From contig CP136061.1 in NCBI GenBank assembly GCA_032622095.1, forward strand, positions 117,130,754-117,194,753: 64,000 bases of DNA. The letters run 5' to 3'. Source of the stretch: Siphonodentalium dalli (lineage: Eukaryota; Mollusca; Scaphopoda; Gadilida; Siphonodentaliidae). The position numbers and the translations under genes are program-made. Within the stretch, counting starts at the first letter, position 1, and each line of letters starts with the position of its first letter. Below the pieces are notes generated by a model that saw only the letters and a program-made list of their open reading frames with translations, was not told the origin of the DNA and did not search any database. Shown here in pieces: positions 47,231 through 58,799 of this stretch.

Positions 47231-47721
47231 TAATCGATCCCTTTAACAATGTTGTAGGCCGTTAATGACAACGGTTACCTTACCGCCATTCAACAACGGT
47301 CAAGTGGTTGACATGTGGCATCGCGGGTAAACTTACTGCGGTGTTAGTAATTATATTTTGCGACCGCTGTACTCCGCATTAATTTTTCACATGGCCACCT
47401 TACAGAGTCCAATTTTTCGATTACTCACAGCAATATTCAATTAATAATTTGTTTACGGTTTAATCAATATTCAAAGTTGGTCACTGGCTGACATTTGCAA
47501 TTGCATCATCAATGCAGCGTCATGCCATGCCAGAAATATACACTCTGCTGTGGTTAAAATGCTGACTTTAAAAAACGACATAAAATTCATATAAACATTG
47601 TACGAAAGTGCGGTCTAACCGCGAACTCGAGGTGGTATCAAGGTAGATCACGATTAATGGCATCAACAGGGTCGAGTAACGCAATAATATCGGTGGTCAA
47701 CGTCGTTAAGGGGTCGATTAA
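47231..47721. mobile_element. DNA element with TAATCGACCCCTTAAC terminal repeats
   Basis: The left end TAATCGATCCCTTTAACAAT pairs with the right end, whose complement reads TTAATCGACCCCTTAACGAC. A possible TTAGA duplication lies at 47226-47230 and 47722-47726. No coding sequence is present, so it is a non-autonomous element of about 490 bp. Its ends match the arms of the foldback at 8943-9104. Confidence 0.75.
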
Positions 47722-47726
47722 TTAGA

Positions 47727-48551
47727 GCACAACTGTATACATACTTGTAGACCAATGCAGTGTCCAGATACATCATGTTCTAATCAAAACATGTATCACT
47801 ACCATTCTCAACAATCCGGCCATTTCCGTTTCGCTATGAAATAACCTCTTCCATAATTGGAAAGCCTGATCGGGCTAAAATAGACCGATCGGCCTTCCTG
47901 TCACAGTTCTCACTGTTGCAATAGAGGGAACACTAAATTTTTTGACAATTGAAATATGATTTTTTGAATATTTGTATCTGTTTATTTTGAATATTCTCAG
48001 TAAATAATTATACAGTGTCTTTCAAAAGAAATCAGAATTAGTTTTGTTTAAGTATTAGTTGAAAGATAATAATAGAACCGTTTAGAGTGACTCCCCATAT
48101 ACCAGATACATGCTGGCTGTGGAAGATGAATCAGTATATTTTGTCCCGATCGTACTATTATAGACCGATCGGTCTATTGTAGTTCGATAGGTGGTTCACC
48201 CAGACCTGTTTAAGATGTCTGATTTATAATGTTATATACGGTTCAAGCCCATTACGACCAACGCATAAATATGAGATAAATCACAAACCATTGTGAGTAA
48301 TTGCAAACCTTTGAGATAAATCGCCAAGTAGTTAGCGATTTATCACAAATATATTTGAGATTGAATGCAAAGTATTTTTCCGATAGTAATTTGTTGTCCG
48401 CAAAGGTTTGCGATTTATTGCAAAGTAGTTTGCTATTTATCGGGCTATTATAGATTGATTGGTGGTTCACCCAGACCTGTTTAAGAGTTATGTTTAATTT
48501 AATGACACGAAAATTAAGAAATTTGGCCGCTTATTTCAGACCTTCAGACAT
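47727..48551. repeat. Small repeats with CCGATCGG and GCGATAAATCGCAA motifs
   Basis: A block with GGTGGTTCACCCAGACCTGTTT occurs at about 48192 and 48456, split here as GGTGGTTCACCC plus AGACCTGTTT. Between them are short, partly palindromic runs on TTTGCGATAAATCGCAAA-type motifs. CCGATCGG palindromes lie at about 47887 and 48163. No gene is seen. Confidence 0.55.
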
Positions 48552-50299
48552 AGTCCGAGAGCCCATAAGGTTTTATTGTCGTCACTCTGACCAAAAGACC
48601 CACTCTGCTCATTTTGTGGCAAATTATATGTAGTTTACGGAAACCAATTTCTTGCGAGTGGGAAACGCGGCGTTTGGGAGATATTTAACTTAGAATGATG
48701 CCTGGGGAGAGCAAAAAATGTTACTTAAGTGTTGGGGGAGGGTTAGTAATTTCGAATGTATGCAACATATGTAATGTCAGCTAACACGTTATATATACCA
48801 TTTTGTCGGCAATAAGTCATTCTATCTAGTGAATAAACACAGAATTAGAATTTCAGCCACTGACCTCGAGTACGAGAGATCAAAGGTCAAATATATTTTG
48901 AAACGCCATTTTGTTTAAATGTCAAATTGGAAAGTTAGCTTAAGAAATTTTATAATCATCTGTTGGAATCCGTTCTAGTATAATTTTGAACTTTACTGTA
49001 TACCAGATTCGGATATGTGGAAAGAAAATTAACACAGCCGTAATTGCAACCATTCAAGATGTCAGCCAAAATGTGTTCCGAAATAGCCAAAAACAGTAAA
49101 AATTCATAAGGTCTCTCTGATCGCCGTTATAGTAAAGATGATGTCACATGCGGTCATGTCCGTTCGATACGTTATGGTAATATACAACCCTTACAAATTA
49201 GCCAAAAATCCGACACAAAACTCCAATATGGCGGCCAAGATGGCCGCCGAAATGTGAAAATTTGCTATTTTTCGGACATTTCACCATCTTTTGTTTGTCT
49301 CTGTTGGATAATATTGGCTCCTTGACGCGATTTTATACATTTATCGTATAGATGAATTATTGGCGAACACATGGGGATAATAATATACATTCCTTGCTGG
49401 AAATGTTTGTCCGATATCACGTTTTCCCAAATGCCGGTATAATTCGGTCAAAGCCAAAACGACGCTAATAACGCAATGGCTATTTCGAATCATCAATGAA
49501 TGTTATTGCTATCACAACAAAACCCACGCGTATATATGTGCAGGAGATACTCGAGCTAGGCTTCCTCTTGTACCTGAGTTGAGAAATATTCACTCAAATC
49601 CAAGATGGCGGCCAAAATGGCCACCAGAAATAGAAAAATTGCCGAAAATCGCTGATTTGAACATCAGTGACAGCTATTGTCACGACAACTCCACACATAT
49701 TGTGAGTTGGGAAGACTGAGTCAAAGAACTGCGCTTATATTGCATCCAAATAAAAGTCGCCCAAATCCAAAATGGCGCCCACAATGGTGGACAGATTTAG
49801 AAAATCACCGAAAATCTATCATATTCACATCATTGGGCATTATTGTCAAGACAACTCTACCCATGCTTACAGCCGAGTTGGAAATACTGTGATAAAGTAA
49901 TTATCTTGGATTTGATGAAGGATTTGTTTTTCCAAATCGAAGATGGCGGCCAAAATGGCGTCCGATATTTGAAAACAAGCTTACATTCCTTTACTTTCAT
50001 ACTATGTGCGTATTGTGAGAATTTGGTCGTCATCTTGAACTAGAAAGGCATATGGTCTATAAGTATACAAGCTTACAGGTCATCTCCATGTATGTATTTC
50101 TCATATCCCATGTGGATAACCACATGTACACCTGGCGAACTTCCCAGCTAACTAGTCATTTCTCAATAGATGGTTCAACTCACAAACTTAGCGAGCGTAT
50201 TGGCATACGTGGACAACTTCGGCAGTGTTTCAAAGGTAGTTAGCTGTCACATTCCCTTGGACACATTCATTTCTGCTATAGAGACGACCATAATGTACC

Positions 50300-50841
50300 G
50301 ACTACCAACACTTCTTGATCATGATCCTAAGCAACTTTGTAACGTCCCGCATTCGTCTCGTTAGCAGAGAAGAACAATACTCGCGGTGCTAGTTTGTAGA
50401 CAATCGCCATGACAGTGGGAATGAAATGGGACACGGCATACACCCCAACATCAGGTGCATGTTTCAGATATAGAATCTCATGTGTGTTGGTGCTTTTGGT
50501 GTGGTAAGATTTGTGTTTCCACATCCGTTCCAAGGCCGTTCTTAATCAACTTGACCAGACATGTAATTTTGTCTGGATAATACTATCCTATCCTCCCCAG
50601 AATAGTCGGATGGGCTAAATGATGTCTTTATGAAATGAGGGTATGCGTTGTTGTTATCCTCTCTCAAGACTAGTGTCAGTATATGGGCGGTATTTTCCAA
50701 GGAACTGTGATGCATTTGTGACAACAATTTATAGATAGATGGGAATGGATGATGACATTGGTGAACTTGACCTTTATGGTCATATAGCTTTATAGTATAT
50801 AACTTTAGAATATAGTAGTTAATATGCCTCATGCAGGACAA
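50300..50841 (-). pseudogene. Unidentified coding-like block, left half of palindrome centre
   Basis: Frames on the minus strand at 50542-50841 and 50327-50533 resemble plus-strand sequence in the right half. The most persuasive segment is HFIPTVMAIVYKLAPRVLFF near 50400, against FISTIMTLAHKLAPCVLLLS near 51250. A second is the AHILTLVL ... FIKTSFSPSDYSG block against SHIVSMTP ... LKTTSHSGW. Stops separate the blocks. I do not recognise the family and propose no function. Its orientation is head-to-head with the right copy. Confidence 0.4.
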
Positions 50842-50902
50842 TGGCTTTGAATGGCGATGTTACCAATAAATAAATTGGTGTATCCAACGTAGGTTAAACT
50901 TA

Positions 50903-51480
50903 ATGCAATGTCTCAACAATCCCCTAGATGTTTTTCGAGTTAAAATTTTCACCATTGTGGTGATGGCATTGCACTTTCTTGAACCACACCGACCATCACA
51001 CATCGTGAGTATGACACCAACTACCAAATGCATCGTCCTCAAGACTACATCCCATTCTGGGTGGGGCTTATATAGTAGTAGCCAATGGTACAAGCCTGGT
51101 CTAATTGATTAAGAACGGCTTCCAAACGGATTGGAAGATACAATCTTAGCATATAAGGGAAGCAAAGCTACATGAGATCATGTCTAAATCTAAAACATAC
51201 CCAAAGAAGGGGCAGTGCAGTCATGGTCCAATTTCATTTCCACTATCATGACACTTGCCCACAAACTAGCACCGTGTGTATTATTATTATCTGCTTGGAT
51301 AGGTACGGTGAGACGATTGCTGGACGCCACCATGACTGTGTATTGTTATTATCTGCTTGGATATGTAAGGTGAGACGATTGCTGGAAGCCACAATGACTG
51401 TTCTTATGATCACGGTCAAGAAGTGAAAGTATATTATGCATTATGGTCTTCTACACCTTAGCAGAAAGGCACCCGTCAAA
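50903..51480 (+). pseudogene. Unidentified coding-like block, right half of palindrome centre
   Basis: The plus-strand counterpart of the left block begins with MQCLNNPLDVFRVKIFTIVV, continues to GLYSSSQWYKPGLID and a stop at 51112, then resumes as FISTIMTLAHKLAPCVL in a broken frame. A ~60-bp internal tandem duplication (TATCTGCTTGGATA ... GTGAGACGATTGCTGGA) occurs at 51285-51395 and is absent from the left copy. The block is probably non-functional. Confidence 0.4.
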
Positions 51481-53539
51481 TGTTAGGCTTTCAGACATTC
51501 GAAGCCATATACAGAAGATATCCGGCTGCGTCAGTATGTGAATATCTGAATTGATTAACCATATATTGAGAAGTGGCTGGATGGGTAGATCACCATTGTG
51601 TTATCCACATTAAGTTACCAAATCTGAATCTGAATACGCAGATAGAGACGTCCTTCTGAAAGCTAGTATACGCATCGACCGCATAACTTTCTAGTTTATC
51701 ACACAATATGACGATCAGATCCCATATGTAGTGTCTGCATTATACCATAAGCTACCACGAATGAAGCTCGTCAAGAATAAGGATAAGAATTCCCATCTTT
51801 CGAGACAAACGCGTGAGCTTGACACCGGCATATGTATTGTGGGTTTTCATCCTTCCAGAAGGCGACGACCTATGTTGGAACTAATAGTTGGCTTATGTAC
51901 CGTTTCGTTCAATCCATACATATTGATATTATGACGAAAAGTTGAAATTTGTGTGTGATAATTTCGACTTTCTTCAATTTCTGGCGAGTTGGCCAAACTC
52001 AAATAGATACTTCATATCAATTTTCCATATGAATATTTAAGTGTGTGTAGAATTCTCACAACAATGACGCACATAGTATGAAAGTAAAGGAATGTAAGCT
52101 TGTTTTCAAATCTCGGACGCCATTTTGGCCGCCATCTTCGATTTGGAAAAACAAATCCATCATCAAATCCAAGATAATTACTTTATCACAGTATTTCCAA
52201 CTCGGCTGTAAGCATGGGTAGAGTTGTCTCGACAATAATGCCCAATGATGTGAATATGAGAGATTGTCTGTGATTTTCTAAATATGTCCATCATTGTGGG
52301 CGCCATTTTGAATTTGGGCAACTTTTATTTGGATGAAATATAAGCACAGTTCTTCGACTCAGTGTACCCAACTCACAATAGTAAGCAGGTGTGGAGTTGT
52401 CGTGACAATAACTGTCACTGATGTTAAAATCGGCGATATTCGGCAATATTTCTATTTCTGGTGGCCATTTTAGCCGCCATCTTGGATTTGGGTGAATATT
52501 TCTCTACTCGGGTATAAGAGGAATCCTAGCTCGAGTATCTCCTGCACATATTACGCGTGGATTTGGTTGTGATAGCAATAACATTCATTGATGATTCGAA
52601 ATAGCCATTGCGTTATTAGCGTCGTTTTGGCTTTGACCGAATTATACCGGCATTTGGGAAAACGTGATATCGGACAAACATTTCCAGCAAGGAATGTATA
52701 TTATTATCCCCATGTGTTCGCCAATAATTCGTCTATACGATAAATGTATAAAATCGCGTCAAGGAGCCAATATTATCCAACAGAGACAAACAAAAGATGG
52801 TGAAATGTCCGAAAAATAGCAAATTTTCACATTTCGGCGGCCATCTTGGCCGCCATATTGGAGTTTTGTGTCGGATTTTTGGCTAATTTGTAAGGGTTGT
52901 ATATTACCATAACGTATCGAACGGACATGACCGCATGTGACATCATCTTTACTATAACGGCGATCAGAGAGACCTTATGAATTTTTACTGTTTTTGGCTA
53001 TTTCGGAACACATTTTGGCTGACATCTTGAATGGTTGCAATTACGGCTGTGTTAATTTTCTTTCCACATATCCGAATCTGGTATACAGTAAAGTTCAAAA
53101 TTATACTAGAACGGATTCCAACAGATGATTATAAAATTTCTTAAGCTAACTTTCCAATTTGACATTTAAAAAAAATGGCGTTTCAAAATATATTTGACCT
53201 TTGACCTCTCGTACTCGAGGTCAGTGGCTGAAATTCTAATTCTGTGTTTATTCACTAGATAGAATGACTTATTGCCGACAAAATGGTATATATAACGTGT
53301 TAGCCGACATTACATATGTTGCATACATTCGTAATTACTAACCCTCCCCCCAACACTTAAGTAACATTTTTCGCTCTCACCAGGCATCATTCTATGTTAA
53401 ATATCTCCCAAACGCCGCGTTTCACACTCGCAAGAAATTGGTTTCCGTAAACTACATATAATTTGCCACAAAATGAGTAGAGTGGGTCTTTTGGTCAGAG
53501 TGACGACAATAAAACCTTATGGGCTCTCGGACTAACACA

Positions 53540-53960
53540 TATTACTCCACGTGCAGAGAACAGGTCAGGGAAATCCTGAAATCTAGGTATTAACCTCGAA
53601 TTAAGTACAAAAACACGAACGAGGTTCTATACTAATAAAAGCAGTATAATGGGGACTATTTAAATTTGCACTGTGCAACGGATCGCGAAGAATCCGATCT
53701 GGGTTTTGTACTTAATCCGATTTTTAAACGCCGTGGCATCATTTGGAATCTGACATGCCACATCTTTAAATTTGCCGTCAAAATTGTTCCTAATTTCGAG
53801 GGCTTGGTACCGGGGCAGGTTCTCCACATAATACCTACATATTTGATACTCCAGAGTACCCGAACAGGTACATCACAGTACCTGTCTTGATAACAATTTG
53901 GTACTCCCCATGGGACAAATACAGTACCTACGTAGGTACTCTGGTTTACCTATTGTTTTA
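53540..53960. other. GTAC-rich patch, no gene
   Basis: About seven GTAC sites lie in 53808-53942, several within GGTACC- or TACGTA-type dyads, ending TTTTAAGAGTGTATA. The class is unknown. Confidence 0.4.
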
Positions 53961-55890
53961 AGAGTGTATATCAAAAATCCACTTCGAGATCTGTGCGCGA
54001 CGTTTCATGATTGAGCATATTCTGGGGGTACCCGATATCGGCGAATTCAGCTATGGTCGCTATTGTGTAGCGTTATGTATCGGGCGTATGTCTTGCCAAT
54101 ATTGGAGACAAACTTGCCGCAAATGATAACTCTTGCCACATGGGTCACCAGTCGTGGAATATCGTTGCGCACAAAATTAAAATCGCGTCCAAAAATGTAC
54201 AAAATCTAATGAAATGTTAATGTTGGTAAAATTTGAATAGATATTCCTATAAGGGTGCAAAAACGCTGGCATTATATGATGAAGAATGCATACATAGTGT
54301 AAGAGAAACATTCGATTTTATCACAAGAATGCACGGTGGTTTGCAAGGAACGCAATTTATAAAAAACACAAAGTAGTATCATATAAGTTCTTCAATAAAT
54401 TCTAAACTTGACATAAATTGCCCGCGCATTGTGTGGCAGAGAGTGTGTCTATAGCTGAAAATAATATTTGGTTATATTCACCAAGGCCACATAATAATGT
54501 AATGGCACATATACCCGAAAGGTAATACGATTTCTGCAACCGCATAACCGCGTTTACCACTTCTCCCTAATATACACATATATGCTGCATTTAAAACCAT
54601 AGATAGCAACATTGGGTGATGACCAATGAAGAAATAATAGCTTTGAACGTTGATCACCTGATATTAGTACATGGTGGTATTGGATTGATATTTTCAAACA
54701 ATTACACTGATAATAAAATGAAACGTCACAAGCGTTTATCAACCGTTAGTGCGTTTATATGGTATACACAATCTAAACGCAACGTTCCAGTTTTTGATGG
54801 ATTGCGGGTATGCGCTTAAGTATATATGTTAAAGTTTGCCGTATTAAAGACTATTATATATCTCCTTTAACATGGGCATCTAAAGACCATATACACGTCT
54901 TATTCAACGTAAAGTTAAACCCCTTTATTACGATTTAATACGTGTATATGGTTAAGATAGCATTGAAGTGTTTAACAGCATGACTGTATTTTAGATACAA
55001 TTATCACACATATATGCATTATGCCCGCTTCAGTTGATAGATAGTGAACTTCTATGTTGATGTGTGTCGTGTGTGGTTCCAAAAAATGTTTATAACAGTG
55101 ATACCTTCCGTAAGTTCTATAATATTTAACTTGCATGAACACAGCGTTTATAATCCGATTAGAACCATATCATTCATGATATATGTTTACATCCGGTACG
55201 AAATGTCGAAAGTACAGCACTCACATAATTTGTTCGAAATGAGGTGAATCGATTGACCTTGAGTAATGAATTGTTCGCAGGTTTTACTGTTTCTTTTATC
55301 CGTAACTGCATAAATTCATCTGATAATTCTGTAATAATGTTTAAACTGGATAATTTCTGATTATTTTACTCGACGTGGACATGGCGATAATGATCGATAA
55401 TCGATGAAATATGTGATTATTCGCGTGTTCAGTACGTGTTGTGTACACAGCAGGTGATTTTAGGACTATGTAAACTAAAATTAATAATATTTGGAACATC
55501 TGTATCTGTATTTGCAACAATGGAGCAGCCGTTTGTAGGAGGTTGATGATGCTATTGTCATGGTTTCAGCTCTGCTTCAGATTAAGTGTCCGTTGCCAAC
55601 TTGGTTTTCTTCTAAGTGCAGATAGAGATTAGAATTAGACCTGTAGTACACCGCGGAACTGGATGAATCCAACATGGCCGCGACCTCGTGGTCTCGCTTA
55701 TTGACCCAAACTCTGTCTTGTTATATATCATACTGGCATTTACATGTATAGTATTAAGGAAACAACAAAAGCACTTTATGTGTATTGTTTTATATATTTC
55801 GAGATACTTAATTCATTGTTGGACGACCAAATAAGTTAGATTTATCTATTGCGTTGTTTTTCATACTTTGTTTGTGTGATAAGAAAGGCT
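53961..55890. other. No gene recognised
   Basis: No frame with a known domain was found. This could be intronic to the PAN-domain gene on the minus strand, which lies upstream. Confidence 0.35.
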
Positions 55891-55894
55891 ATGA

Positions 55895-56370
55895 CCAATA
55901 TTTAGTCACTTTTGACCCAGTACTCAGTCACCTTTGACACAATTTATGTAGTCGCACATGACTCAATTTTAGCTAAAGGCAACTAAATATTAGTTAATTT
56001 ATAACCGAATTTCATTTGGGTTACTTTATGTAACCCAATGTAACCCAATGATTAGTTACATATTGGATTAAAATCTGACTAAATATTGGGTTAAATGTTA
56101 ACTAATTAATTTTGACCCTGAGTTACAAATAACTAAAATTGTGTAGGAGGAAAACGAGGTGCCTCAAGTAAGAGTCAATTTAGTTAATAGATATTTAGTC
56201 ACCAATGTTTAGTCAGAAAAGAGTTTAGTTCCGAAATGACTGAAAATTGGTTATTCAAGATTTTGTTAGCAATAATACTGTTTAGTCGGACGAGTTTTGA
56301 CCCAATAGTTAAGTTAAAAGTTGATTAAAATTTAGTCATGCGTAACTAAACTCTATTTAGAGTGTAGGGC
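55895..56370. repeat. Low-complexity block of TTAGTCA/TGACTAAA words
   Basis: Dozens of short, both-orientation copies of TTTAGT(C/T)A and TTGACCC words fill this block, ending CTCTATTTAGAGTGTAGGG. There is no fixed period. It resembles diverged low-complexity interiors of some invertebrate MITEs. Confidence 0.6.
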
Positions 56371-56503
56371 TGCTAAACAAATTTCACCTGAAATGACCTG
56401 GGCAACTAAATTTCACCCACAAAACACCCTGTTAAATATCTGCACCTGACCGTGAAGACACACAGACCTCTGGGTGGAAATACTAAAATACCAATAGAGA
56501 CTG

Positions 56504-57265
56504 TACCTGTGACAAGGTTCAAAAGATATATTTTTGCTAGAAAACCACACCAACTATCAAAACCCTAATACATTTTATAAATCGAAATCTACCGATGAAA
56601 TCGGGTCGTCATCGTTCTTTGACCTAGTTTTAATATATATTTTTTCGAGTAATAATTTGTCTTGAGCGTGTACTTAAATGCGATGACATAACACATACAT
56701 GCTTATATATGTTCCGCAAGTTATTCCGAAGACTCCCATACCATTCTTATTTCACCCGATGTGTTTGTGCCCAATTTTTCAACATTATTCATCAAAGGAA
56801 TTCCAAAAACAAGTCATGTCTGCGAATCGCAGTAAATGTTGAATGTTGAATATTGAATTTCAAGTAAAATAAGAATGCAGGGCTCAAGGTCACGCTACCG
56901 CAAGTGAAATTCGCAGAATCTATAGTCTATCGATATCTATGCATATTGATTTTTTCAAGCCAAAATTTGTGAACATTACTCTCAATTATTGTCAATCAAT
57001 CAGCAAGCCTATTAAAATGTACTGCCAGTCGCAGATTCGTCATGTTTTTGGAATTCGTTTGAAGAATAAAGTTGAACAAATCGAGAACAAACACATCGGG
57101 TGAAATAAAAAAAGGTATGGGTGACTTCGGACTAGTATTTGTAACAAAACACACCGGATGATATTTTGGTTGAAATGATCGATTTCTAGAATCTATTATG
57201 GTTTTGATAGTTGGTGTGATTTCAGCCAAAATCGATATTTTGAACCTTGTCACTGGTATGGTGTA
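56504..57265. mobile_element. Foldback element with diverged ~270-340-bp arms
   Basis: 56504-56580 (TGACAAGGTTCAAAA, CACACCAACTATCAAAACC) pairs with 57265-57190. 56725-56840 (TTATTTCACCCGATGTGTTT, GAATTCCAAAAACA) pairs with 57115-56998. The left arm carries extra sequence. The minus-strand frame at 56996-57253 is a by-product of the arm. Confidence 0.8.
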
Positions 57266-57728
57266 TGTTTGTGTTTTAATATTTTGCCCAAGGGCCTGTG
57301 TGAAGAATCCCTAGCGAATCTCAGGCAGACGGTGACGACACCCGGGTAAATCTTGGTCAGATGGAGATTACACATGGATTTCCCCCGGTGTAATGATTTT
57401 TCACCAGGCTTAACATGATCGGATATTATTTACTATGGCAAATAGGCAGGTATAACATGGTAAATCACGTTGTACCATGGTTTTACGGGGTACATTTTAT
57501 ATGGGTTGGTACCTTATCAATGGAACAATGAAAGTAATGCTCTTCAATATGCATTCTCAAATGCTTATGCATGCATTGAACAAGTTCAATGTTGGATTCA
57601 ATTATTTTCTGTTGACTACATGTAGTTCTAACATTATACATGCGCATTACAAAGTTTGACGTCGGTTCGTGTTACGATGTGTTTTAATCGGATTTAGAGT
57701 AACACGCATGGGTGATGGAAATATTTAC
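57266..57728. other. Intron of the PAN gene (inferred), no feature
   Basis: This follows the splice donor at 57727-57728 on the minus strand. No second exon was recognised. Confidence 0.35.
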
Positions 57729-58032
57729 CTGCAGTGAACACCTTGGCGCTCGATTGTGATCCGCTGAAGCTGATCGGGCTCATGTAACACAGTCCGCTCC
57801 CTCCATTGAATGAAAACGCTCGGCAACTTTGTGTTGTTGAGCATGTGACGGCACACTCAAGTTTTGGGCGACTCACTCTTTGGGAGACGTTAGCAACCAC
57901 GTTAGTCTTTGTTGCAATGAAACGTTTTTCGACGACCGCCAATGCCGTCGAACAGCAAACTAACATATAACAGCCCAGAAACAACACGGTGGCATTCTGC
58001 AAGTTATTTATGCGGTCAGCCATAATACTCAT
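57729..58032 (-). CDS. First coding exon of a secreted PAN/apple-domain protein
   Basis: The frame starts at 58032 (MSIMADRINN; a second ATG is three codons in). It has a hydrophobic stretch at residues 14-32 (ATVLFLGCYMLVCCSTALA), a good signal peptide with likely cleavage after Ala32. A PAN/apple-like segment follows with cysteines at 60, 64, 70 and 82 (C-x3-C-x5-C-x11-C) and the typical CRAFSFN step before the last one. Reading AKVFTAG, the exon meets a clean donor CAG|GTAAAT at 57728. The frame continuing past it to a stop at 57694 is intronic. PAN domains mediate protein or carbohydrate contacts in secreted and membrane proteins, and molluscs have many with lectin or other extracellular modules. 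Downstream exons were not found in the window, so the full architecture is unknown. This is the most credible host gene here. Confidence 0.7.
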
Positions 58033-58312
58033 ACGAAACGCTGAATTTGAACGAACATCATATCAACATACCGAATCGAAACTACAAATCAAGCTTAGCA
58101 AATACAAAAGCGTGCAACCGTGCAGAGACCATGTCGAGTTTGAGATCCGATCTGACATAATACGAAGAAGCGCCAACAGATAGACGACGTTATGGCACTG
58201 AGTAAATTATCGATGGACGTAGACACCAGACAAACTCCGCCTTCTGGCCATCGATTTAAAATACGACACGTTCGTATGAACTTGTATACCTTTCGATAAT
58301 GTTTGCATTCCA

Positions 58313-58510
58313 GTCTCTATTTACCAGATATACTATAAGTTACACGCATTGTTGAGGAGGAATACGGAGCGGTATGCCCCGGCAGAGGCTCGTATCGCCC
58401 GATGTGATAGCCGAGGAGGATAAGAGTCAACCCGCGGGGCAAACCACAACGTATCATCCCTCAACAAGCCGTGTAACGTATCTATCCCCGGTCTCTATTA
58501 ACAAGATACA
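58313..58510. repeat. Inverted-repeat element between 20-bp direct repeats
   Basis: GTCTCTATTTACCAGATA (58313) and GTCTCTATTAACAAGATA (58491) flank a block. In that block GTTACACGCATTGTTGAGG (58339) pairs with CCTCAACAAGCCGTGTAAC (58459). It lies ~300 bp upstream of the PAN gene start. Confidence 0.6.
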
Positions 58511-58799
58511 TGTATTCCGACAAATATAAAGCGCGGAAACGAGCTAAGAAAAGTAGCTCTAATTTGTTAGACTCCTTGTACGATGAAGGGAATATATAGC
58601 TTTTTTTCATAACTTTTCGATAAATACTTGCCGGTCTCGTTTAATTTTGGAAACTATATGTTAGTGGATATAAAATAGAGCAATACACTTCACAAAAATG
58701 AATCTGACAATCTACGAAAACGAGGCAAGAGTATCACGATAACCAGCACACCAGAATCAACGTGGCTTTGAATGATATACTTTCGACTTTCAAACTTTT

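Larger units (their letters stand above)
48552..53535. repeat. ~5-kb palindrome: 1.47-kb arms around a 2-kb diverged centre
   Basis: The left arm (48552-50022) and right arm (52052-53535) are reverse complements, nearly identical by eye, with long exact runs and few indels. The outermost bases are TAGTCCGAGAGCC and its complement, with ACA flanking both sides as a possible 3-bp target duplication. The arms have no coding frame. They contain several ~170-bp sub-repeats, each with a CAAGATGGCGGCC-type motif. The centre is itself related left to right, but much more diverged. This may be a DNA transposon with very long inverted repeats, or an inverted duplication whose arms are kept alike by gene conversion. 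Confidence 0.85.
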
